A DNA stretch of 6,937 bases, from the NCBI GenBank assembly GCA_937995995.1, contig CALKIP010000092.1, forward strand, positions 1 to 6,937. Reading direction: 5' to 3'. The stretch comes from an uncultured bacterium (GTDB lineage: Bacteria > Gemmatimonadota > Gemmatimonadetes > Longimicrobiales > RSA9). The notes beneath the pieces were generated by a model, which was given only the letters and a program-made list of their open reading frames with translations, was not told where the DNA came from and did no database searches. Shown one piece after another: positions 1 to 4,922 of the stretch (positions are counted from its first letter, which is position 1; every line of letters begins with the position of its first letter). The translations under genes were made by a program, and so were the position numbers.

Positions 1-139
1 CCTCCCATAAGGCGTCGGCCACGGCCGGGGACGCCGCTACCCTGAGGGACGCACTGTCGCCCGGCGCAGGGGGCCCACTGCCCGCCACGATACCGGGCGG
101 CACCTGGAGCGCGATCCATAACAGTGCCGTGCAACTCAT
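1..139 (-). CDS. Possible N-terminus of an exported protein (partial, runs off the left edge)
   Basis: This is a tentative call. A minus-strand frame is open from an ATG at 139 to the window edge (46 codons). By my count about 80% of its third positions are G or C, clearly more than in the neighbouring frame that starts with the ATG at 119. The translation begins MSCTALLWIALQVPPGIVAG, a hydrophobic stretch ending in small residues that could be a signal peptide. It continues into a Ser/Pro/Gly-rich linker and then LRVAASPAVADALWE. That segment loosely resembles the first strand and helix of periplasmic substrate-binding proteins; the likeness is a weak inference. The frame stays open upstream as far as the TAG of the M23 gene (same frame), so GTG codons at 145 and 163 are alternative starts. 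The one at 163 lies inside the terminator hairpin. There is only a weak Shine-Dalgarno-like GGGTGAG directly before the ATG and no evident promoter. It could equally be non-coding. Confidence 0.35.
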   Translation of the reverse strand, partial: MSCTALLWIALQVPPGIVAGSGPPAPGDSASLRVAASPAVADALWE

Positions 140-147
140 GCTCACCC

Positions 148-178
148 AAAAAGAAAAGGGCACCCGCTGGGGGCGCCC
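148..178 (-). terminator. Rho-independent terminator of the M23 peptidase gene
   Basis: On the minus strand an 8-bp stem (GGGCGCCC paired with GGGTGCCC, one G.U pair) closes a 5-nt loop (CCAGC). It is followed immediately by TTTTCTTTTT. It lies 51 nt past the TAG of the M23 peptidase gene and points the right way. Stem at 158-165 and 171-178, T-tract at 148-157. Confidence 0.88.
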
Positions 179-229
179 GTTTCGTCGCTGCCGTGTCCCG
201 CCGTACGCGGGGACCAGTCCCGGAAGGGG

Positions 230-1162
230 CTAGTCCTTCTCCGCGTTGAAGATGTAGTAGCTCGGGTTCTGCGGCACACCGTTCTTCAGGACCTCGTAGT
301 GGAGGTGCGGCGCCGAGGCCAGTCCCGACTGGCCGACCTCGCCGATCTTCTGCCACCGCTCCACCTGCTGTCCCTTCCGAACCTCCGGCTGGCGGTTCAT
401 GTGCGCGTAGCGCGTCTTCAAGCCATCGCCATGGCTGATCTCGACCATGTAGCCGTAGTCGCCGTTTCGGCCGGCGAAGGTGACCCGCCCGTTACCCGCC
501 GCCAGGATCGGCGTGCCGATCGGTGCGGCGATGTCGATCCCCTCGTGCGGTCGCGCCCGATTCAAGATCGGGTGCCAGCGACTGCGGCTGAACGAACTCG
601 AGATGTAGCCGTTCGCCGGGACGATCGACGGCACGGTAAGCAGCCTCGCATGCTCCGACTCCAGCGAACTCCTCGCCTCGTCCCAGCTCTTCGCAAGGAG
701 TTCCGCGCGGCGCACCATCGCATTCAAGTCGTATGCCGTCGAGAACGCGAGCTCGCCCTTCTCCGGAGATATTCGATACAGTTCGCTGGCCGTCAGCGTC
801 GCCGTACCCGGACCACCGATACCGGCCTGGCGAACATCCTCGTCGATCGGCTCGAGCCCCGCCAGCAACCGGTACTTCGCATCCTTCGCGGAGAGCTCTT
901 CCAGCGTGCCCTCGAGCATCTCCATGCGAGTGCGGATCGTCTGCACCTCCGCGGTCAGATACTCGTTCTCACGCTCGAGCCGCTCGGCACGCAAACGCTG
1001 TCCCTGACGAACGAAAAAGCCGATCGACAGCGTAAGGAGCACGAGAAGAAGCACTAGCCCCGCAATCGCCCCGTACCGGAGACGATCGGGCGACAGCCGA
1101 AACTGACGCACCGACGTCTGGTCGTCCGAGACTAGTAGCAGCGTCCATTGCCGTCGAACCAT
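230..1162 (-). CDS. Membrane-anchored M23 family metallopeptidase (LytM/peptidoglycan endopeptidase type)
   Basis: Predicted zinc endopeptidase that cuts peptidoglycan cross-links outside the inner membrane, 310 residues from the chosen start. Order: a short basic cytoplasmic N-terminus (about 1-29), one transmembrane segment (about 30-51), a charged coiled coil (about 53-97), a linker (about 98-180), and the M23 domain (about 184-300). The M23 residues are complete: zinc ligands H206 and D210 in HEGID, H254 in YAHM, and H286/H288 in HLH, so an active enzyme is expected rather than a degenerate EnvC/NlpD-type activator. The single-pass anchor plus coiled coil plus C-terminal M23 layout is common in cell-shape and division-related peptidases; a specific role cannot be assigned. 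The frame opens further upstream at a GTG (1213), giving 327 residues. I prefer the ATG at 1162 because GAGGG lies 4 nt before it, while the GTG has only a GGAG 15 nt away, and the N-terminus then starts MVRRQWTLLLVSDD, a short cytoplasmic tail leading into the membrane segment. The gene is flanked by terminators on both sides and is probably monocistronic. Confidence 0.93.
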   Translation of the reverse strand: MVRRQWTLLLVSDDQTSVRQFRLSPDRLRYGAIAGLVLLLVLLTLSIGFFVRQGQRLRAERLERENEYLTAEVQTIRTRMEMLEGTLEELSAKDAKYRLLAGLEPIDEDVRQAGIGGPGTATLTASELYRISPEKGELAFSTAYDLNAMVRRAELLAKSWDEARSSLESEHARLLTVPSIVPANGYISSSFSRSRWHPILNRARPHEGIDIAAPIGTPILAAGNGRVTFAGRNGDYGYMVEISHGDGLKTRYAHMNRQPEVRKGQQVERWQKIGEVGQSGLASAPHLHYEVLKNGVPQNPSYYIFNAEKD

Positions 1163-1265
1163 GTTGCCCTCAGGAATCTGGAAGCGTGGACTCCGCACGA
1201 GGCGAGGTGCCACCGGCTCGCCCGTTCACTCCGCTTCCAGGATCAATCTAGGAGAGTGGGCGGCC

Positions 1266-1295
1266 ACGTTAATTCTGATTGTCGGCAGGTGTCAA
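1266..1295 (-). promoter_or_regulatory. Candidate sigma70-type promoter for the M23 peptidase gene
   Basis: On the minus strand a perfect TTGACA (1295-1290) is followed, after an 18-nt spacer, by TAACGT (1271-1266), which keeps the most conserved first, second and last positions of a -10 box. Transcription would start near 1259, about 95 nt before the preferred ATG. The site lies between the hairpin after metG and the peptidase gene, where a new promoter is needed. The -10 match is only 3 of 6, so this is an inference. The rest of the 299-nt gap between the two genes (1163-1461) holds only this site and the hairpin at 1385-1417; I see no gene in it. Confidence 0.42.
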
Positions 1296-1384
1296 GTGAG
1301 GGTTTACTCGCCGTTGCGTTCAGCAAACCTCGTTCCGAGCTGTTCGATTTTCGGAAGTGTTTGACAGAAAAGGATATAAAGAAG

Positions 1385-1417
1385 AGTGGAGCCCGGGCGA
1401 CGGACCCGGGCTCCACT
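1385..1417 (-). terminator. Perfect 13-bp hairpin after metG, probable operon terminator (possibly bidirectional)
   Basis: A perfect 13-bp inverted repeat (AGTGGAGCCCGGG and its complement, 1385-1397 and 1405-1417) closes a 7-nt loop, 45 nt past the metG stop codon. On the minus strand it is preceded by an A-tract (AAAAAG) and followed by the T-rich CTTCTTTATATCCTTTT, so it can act as an intrinsic terminator for the dnaE-accA-ricT-metG transcript. On the plus strand it is followed by AATCTTTTT, an equally good or better T-tract, so it may stop transcription from both sides. The T-tract in the metG direction is interrupted, which lowers certainty about its efficiency. Confidence 0.78.
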
Positions 1418-1461
1418 AATCTTTTTCGTAGGCGGAACTCTTTTTCAGTGGTGTGCCGCCG

Positions 1462-2994
1462 CTACGAGGCGTCCTTCGGGAAAAGGACGTCTCCACGATT
1501 CACGGTACGACCGGCGAGATCGAGCTCGGCGAGGGTTCCGATCTCCGGGGGCCGGTCGAAGCCGAAGCGGCCGACCAGGTCGGCCATCTTGCGCGGCATG
1601 AAGGGCGAGAGGAGCGAGGCGATCGCGACCACGGACCGGCAAAGCGAAGCGAGCGTCTCGTCGAGGGCCTCTGCCTGCTCCGGCTCTCTGGCCTGCTTCC
1701 ACGGGGCACGTTCCTCGATGAAGCCGTTACCCTCATCGGCGAGCTCGAGGGCGATGGCCGCGCCCTGGTGCAGCAGGTTCGCATCCATGGCGGTGCGGTA
1801 CCGGACGACGGCATCGGCGATGCGATGGTCGAGATCCGTGGCAGCACCGGAGGGGATGACGCCATCGCGGTAGCGCTCGACCATGGAGAGCGCGCGATTG
1901 GCGAGGTTGCCGAAGTTATTGGCCAGGTCCGCAGTGTATCGATCGTCGAAGCGGTCCCAGGAGAACTCGCCGTCTCCGTTCCAGGGGATTTCCCGGAGGA
2001 GGTAGTAGCGCAGGGCATCCGGCCCGTGCCGGGCTATGGCCTGCTCGAGGGTTACGGTGACACCCTCCGACTTGGACATCTTGCGCTCGCCGATGGTGAT
2101 GAAGCCGTGGCCCCATACGGTTCCAGGCAGCTCGAGGCCGGCACTCAGCAGCATGGCCGGCCAGTAGATGCAGTGGAAGCGCGTGATGTCCTTTCCGACC
2201 ACATGGTAGTCCGCCGGCCAGTATTCCAGGAACGACTCGTCCGGAAAGTCGATGGCGGAGAGGTAATTGGTCAGCGCATCGATCCAGACGTAGACGGTAC
2301 TATCCGGGTCGCCGGGCCAGGGCACGCCCCACGGCAGTCGGGCACGGGAGACGGAGATGTCCTCCAGGCCGCCCTCGATGACGCGGCGGATCTCGTTGCG
2401 CCGGCTCTCGGGCTGGATGAACTCGGGTCGCTCGTCGAGGAGCCGCAGCAGGCGCTCCTGATAGGCGGACAGGCGGAAGAACCAGTTCTCCTCTTCCGTC
2501 CACACCACCTCACGGGTGGGGTGGATGGGGCAGCGAAACGCGGGTCCCGAATCGTCGCCGGGGGCCTGGATCAGTTCGTCCTCGCGCTTGAACGCCTCGC
2601 AGCCCACGCAGTAGTAGCCTTCGTACTTGCCGCGATAGAGGTCGCCGGAGGCCTGCATCCGCTCGATCATCGCATCGACGGCGCGAGTGTGTCGGGGCTG
2701 CGTCGTGCGGATGAAGTCGTCGTTGCTGATGCCGAGCGTTTCCCAGGTGGCTCGGAACTGCTCGGCGATCCCGTCCACCCACTCCTGTGGCGAGACATCG
2801 GCGGCCTCGGCGCTCTGCAGGACCTTGAGCCCGTGCTCGTCCATGCCGATGACGAAATAGACCCGCTCCCCCTTGAGGCGACGGTAGCGGGCCATCGCGT
2901 CGGCACCGATCTTCTCCAGCGCGTGGCCCATGTGTGGCGGCCCGTTCGCGTAGTCGATGGCCGTGGTGATGTACACGTTGTCGCGACCGTTCAC
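1462..2994 (-). CDS. metG: Methionine--tRNA ligase (MetRS), single-zinc-knuckle, no C-terminal tRNA-binding domain
   Basis: Charges tRNA-Met with methionine using ATP, in the cytoplasm; 510 residues. The class I signatures are clear: HMGH (residues 21-24, the HIGH motif) after a YITTAIDYANGPPHMGH-type start, DEHG (52-55), and KMSKS (305-309). The connective insertion carries one zinc knuckle, C129-x2-C132 with C155-P-I-H158, as in the Thermus-type enzyme rather than the two-knuckle E. coli type. WIDALTNYLSAI (237-248) is the conserved methionine-site region. An all-helical anticodon-binding domain follows (about 355-475). The protein ends soon after it, so the EMAP/Trbp111-like tRNA-binding domain present in many MetRS is absent, as in other short forms. 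The start is the GTG at 2994, with GGGGGA 8 nt upstream. It overlaps the ricT stop codon in the sequence GTGA, implying translational coupling. The frame is open for 121 more codons upstream, but that stretch is Arg/Gly/Pro-rich shadow of ricT and does not resemble MetRS. Confidence 0.97.
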   Translation of the reverse strand: MNGRDNVYITTAIDYANGPPHMGHALEKIGADAMARYRRLKGERVYFVIGMDEHGLKVLQSAEAADVSPQEWVDGIAEQFRATWETLGISNDDFIRTTQPRHTRAVDAMIERMQASGDLYRGKYEGYYCVGCEAFKREDELIQAPGDDSGPAFRCPIHPTREVVWTEEENWFFRLSAYQERLLRLLDERPEFIQPESRRNEIRRVIEGGLEDISVSRARLPWGVPWPGDPDSTVYVWIDALTNYLSAIDFPDESFLEYWPADYHVVGKDITRFHCIYWPAMLLSAGLELPGTVWGHGFITIGERKMSKSEGVTVTLEQAIARHGPDALRYYLLREIPWNGDGEFSWDRFDDRYTADLANNFGNLANRALSMVERYRDGVIPSGAATDLDHRIADAVVRYRTAMDANLLHQGAAIALELADEGNGFIEERAPWKQAREPEQAEALDETLASLCRSVVAIASLLSPFMPRKMADLVGRFGFDRPPEIGTLAELDLAGRTVNRGDVLFPKDAS

Positions 2995-3872
2995 CGCTTG
3001 CGTCCCCCGTCCCTTCGGTCGTTGTCGTTTCTGTTTCCCGCCCCCGCCCGGGCCACCTCGGCCCTGAGGTCGGCGAGGGCGACGCTGCGTCGGCTGCCAT
3101 CCTCGGCCCTGAGGAGTACCCGCTCGCGCCAGATATCGACGCTGACGACGCGCTCGCGGCCGAGTTCGGTGTGCAGCGTCTTGCCCTCGCGGGGGAACTT
3201 CTTGCGCGCCTGCACGTACGCGTCGTGCTCGTATGTCAGGCAGCACATCAGACGTCCGCAGCACCCCGAGATCTGCGCGGGGTTCAACGAGAGGCGCTGA
3301 TCCTTGGCGAGCTGCAGGCTGACCGGCTTGATCTCCCGCAGCCAGGTCGAGCAGCACAGCTCTCTGCCGCAGCGCCCGACACCCCCCAGGAGCGCGGCCT
3401 CGTCGCGGACGCCGATCTGCTTGAGCTCGATGCGGGTACGGAACGTTCGTGCCAGATCCCGCACCAGCTCGCGAAAGTCGACGCGGCGCTCGGCGGTGAA
3501 GTAGATGGTCAGCTTGTTCTTGTCAAACTGCCACTCGGCCTCGGTGACCTTCATCTTGAGGCCGAACTTCTTCACCTTCTCCCGGGTGACCCGGCGGACG
3601 CGGTCTTCGTCCTCACGCAGCGACTTCAGCTGTGAGACCTCTTCATTGCCGGCGGTGCGGACCACACGCCGCTCCGGCACCGGGGCGGCACACCCCGTGG
3701 TGCAGCCGGTGCACTTGCGCTCGGCGATGGCACCGGTCGCCGTGACCTTGCCCAGGTCCTCCCCACGGTCCGCCTCGACGAGGACATACTCATTCAGCCG
3801 GATCGCCTCGCCGTTCGTGGCGAAGTAATCCTTGCGGTTGCCCTTGAATTGGACTTCTACGATCTGGGCCAT
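2991..3872 (-). CDS. ricT: PSP1-domain protein, RicT (YaaT) family
   Basis: Homologue of Bacillus subtilis RicT/YaaT; 293 residues. In B. subtilis RicT joins RicA and RicF in the Fe-S-cluster-carrying Y-complex that steers RNase Y in mRNA maturation. No ricA or ricF is in this window, so the partnership here is inference. The PSP1 core is recognised from FYFTAERRVDFRELVRDLA-like sequence at about 122-141 (written here as TIYFTAERRVDFRELVRDLA), RTRIELKQIGVRDEAALLGG (145-164), then CGRELCCSTW (168-177) and SGCCGRLMCCLTYEHDAY (202-219). Its cysteines are C168, C173, C174, C204, C205, C210 and C211. Three further cysteines (C54, C57, C61) sit in an N-terminal loop. After about residue 225 comes a small beta-rich segment (about 232-272), then a disordered basic tail, GAGNRNDNDRRDGGRKR. 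The start ATG has AGGAGG 7 nt upstream (3885-3880). The stop codon overlaps the metG start. The ricT-metG linkage recalls yaaT and metS lying close together in B. subtilis. Confidence 0.94.
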   Translation of the reverse strand: MAQIVEVQFKGNRKDYFATNGEAIRLNEYVLVEADRGEDLGKVTATGAIAERKCTGCTTGCAAPVPERRVVRTAGNEEVSQLKSLREDEDRVRRVTREKVKKFGLKMKVTEAEWQFDKNKLTIYFTAERRVDFRELVRDLARTFRTRIELKQIGVRDEAALLGGVGRCGRELCCSTWLREIKPVSLQLAKDQRLSLNPAQISGCCGRLMCCLTYEHDAYVQARKKFPREGKTLHTELGRERVVSVDIWRERVLLRAEDGSRRSVALADLRAEVARAGAGNRNDNDRRDGGRKR

Positions 3873-3879
3873 GATCGGC

Positions 3880-3885
3880 CCTCCT
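3880..3885 (-). promoter_or_regulatory. Shine-Dalgarno sequence of ricT
   Basis: A perfect AGGAGG on the minus strand, 7 nt before the ricT ATG. It is the strongest ribosome binding site in the window and fixes the ricT start. Confidence 0.85.
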
Positions 3886-3904
3886 GTTCACTGGCGAGCA
3901 TTGC

Positions 3905-3920
3905 GGCCGCGAGCGCGGCC
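3905..3920 (-). other. Small GC-rich stem-loop in the accA-ricT gap
   Basis: GGCCGC and GCGGCC (6-bp stem, 4-nt loop) lie between accA and ricT, 18 nt after the accA stop codon. No T-tract follows, so it does not look like an intrinsic terminator. It could be an mRNA processing or stability element, or simply a chance pairing in GC-rich DNA. Next to it, CGTCGCG occurs twice in tandem at 3923-3936. Confidence 0.3.
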
Positions 3921-3937
3921 CCGTCGCGCCGTCGCGG

Positions 3938-4909
3938 CTACGCACCCGCGGCTACGGAGCGCCATTCACCCATCCGGCCGTACTTCTCGAGCCGGTTCTC
4001 GACCAACTCTTCCGGGGCCAGAGCGCGGAGTTCGTCCAGGTGGCGGACGAGCGCTGCCTTGAGCGCCTCCGCCGTGCCATCCCAGTCGGCGTGAGCGCCG
4101 CCCACCGGCTCCGGGATGATCTCGTCGATCACGTCGAGCGCCTGGAGGTCGGTGGCGGTCACCTTGAGAGCCGCCGCCGCCTTGTCGCGCTCCTCGGCGG
4201 TCTTCCAGAGAATGGCCGCACAGCCCTCGGGCGTGATGACGCTGTAGACCGCGTTTTCGAGCATGAGGATCCGGTCGGTGACGCCCAGTGCCAGTGCGCC
4301 ACCGCTGCCACCTTCGCCGATCACGACGGAGATCGTGGGCACGCGCAGGCGAGCCATCTCCAGCAAGTTGCGCGCGATCGCCTCGCCCTGCCCGCGCTCC
4401 TCGGCGCCGATCCCCGGGTAGGCGCCCGGTGTGTCGATCAGCGTGATGATCGGGTGGCCGAACTTCTCGGCGAGCTGCATGAGTCGCAGCGCCTTGCGGT
4501 AGCCCTCGGGGTGGGGCATGCCGAAGTTGCGCTGCAGGTTGGCCTTCATGTCGCGGCCCTTCTGGTGCCCGACGACCATGACCGTGCGGCCCTCTAGGCG
4601 GGCCCACCCGCCTACGATCGCCGCATCGTCACGGAACGACCGGTCACCGTGCAGCTCGATGAAGTCCGTGAACGCCCGTGCAATGAAGTCGAGCGTGTAC
4701 GGCCGCTGCGGGTGTCGTGCGAGCTGCACCCGCTCGATGGGCGAGAGGCCTTGATAGGTCTCCGTCTTTAGCTGCTCGAGCTTGTTTTCCAAGATCGCAA
4801 TCTCGTCCGCCACGTTCAGTCCGCTCTTTCCGGCGAGTTCCTGGAGACGTTCGATCTGCTGCTCGAGTTCCCTTATGCCCTTCTCGAAATCCAATTGTGG
4901 GGCGCTCAT
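3938..4909 (-). CDS. accA: Acetyl-CoA carboxylase carboxyltransferase subunit alpha
   Basis: With AccD it forms the carboxyltransferase that moves CO2 from biotin on AccB to acetyl-CoA, giving malonyl-CoA for fatty acid synthesis; cytoplasmic. The 323 residues match the usual size (E. coli about 319). An N-terminal helical, coiled-coil-like region (about 9-50) is followed by the crotonase-fold domain. Family landmarks are LARHPQRPYTLDFI (63-76), HGDRSFRDDAAIVGG (87-101), GHQKGRD (114-120), RNFGMPHPEGYRKALRLM (127-144), DTPGAYPGIGAEERGQ (159-174) and GEGGSGGALALG (198-209). The last is the Gly-rich loop expected to form an oxyanion hole. The C-terminus (about 275-323) is helical and ends with a short Ala-rich tail. 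No accD is in the window. The ATG at 4909 has GAGGAG 9 nt upstream, overlapping the dnaE stop codon 13 nt away, so co-expression with dnaE is likely. dnaE-accA adjacency is also found in E. coli and many other bacteria. Confidence 0.98.
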   Translation of the reverse strand: MSAPQLDFEKGIRELEQQIERLQELAGKSGLNVADEIAILENKLEQLKTETYQGLSPIERVQLARHPQRPYTLDFIARAFTDFIELHGDRSFRDDAAIVGGWARLEGRTVMVVGHQKGRDMKANLQRNFGMPHPEGYRKALRLMQLAEKFGHPIITLIDTPGAYPGIGAEERGQGEAIARNLLEMARLRVPTISVVIGEGGSGGALALGVTDRILMLENAVYSVITPEGCAAILWKTAEERDKAAAALKVTATDLQALDVIDEIIPEPVGGAHADWDGTAEALKAALVRHLDELRALAPEELVENRLEKYGRMGEWRSVAAGA

Positions 4910-4922
4910 TCTCCCCGACTCC

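Noticed and set aside
1..119. Alternative minus-strand frame from the ATG at 119
   Set aside because: Third positions are less GC-biased than in the overlapping frame from 139, no ribosome binding site precedes it, and the translation is Gly/Arg/Pro-rich without recognisable features.
1361..1380. Plus-strand TTGACA followed by TATAAA as a promoter
   Set aside because: The two boxes are only about 8 nt apart. At the proper 16-18 nt spacing there is no -10-like sequence, the hairpin follows at once, and no plus-strand gene lies downstream.
1453..3300. 615-codon plus-strand open frame opposite metG and ricT
   Set aside because: It is antisense to clearly identified genes. Long antisense frames are expected where the sense codons have GC-rich third positions. 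The translation resembles no family I know and has no convincing ribosome binding site.
2995..3357. N-terminal extension of MetRS by 121 residues
   Set aside because: The frame is open, but the translation is Arg/Gly/Pro/Gln-rich and lies wholly inside ricT. MetRS similarity begins at the GTG at 2994, which has its own Shine-Dalgarno-like sequence.
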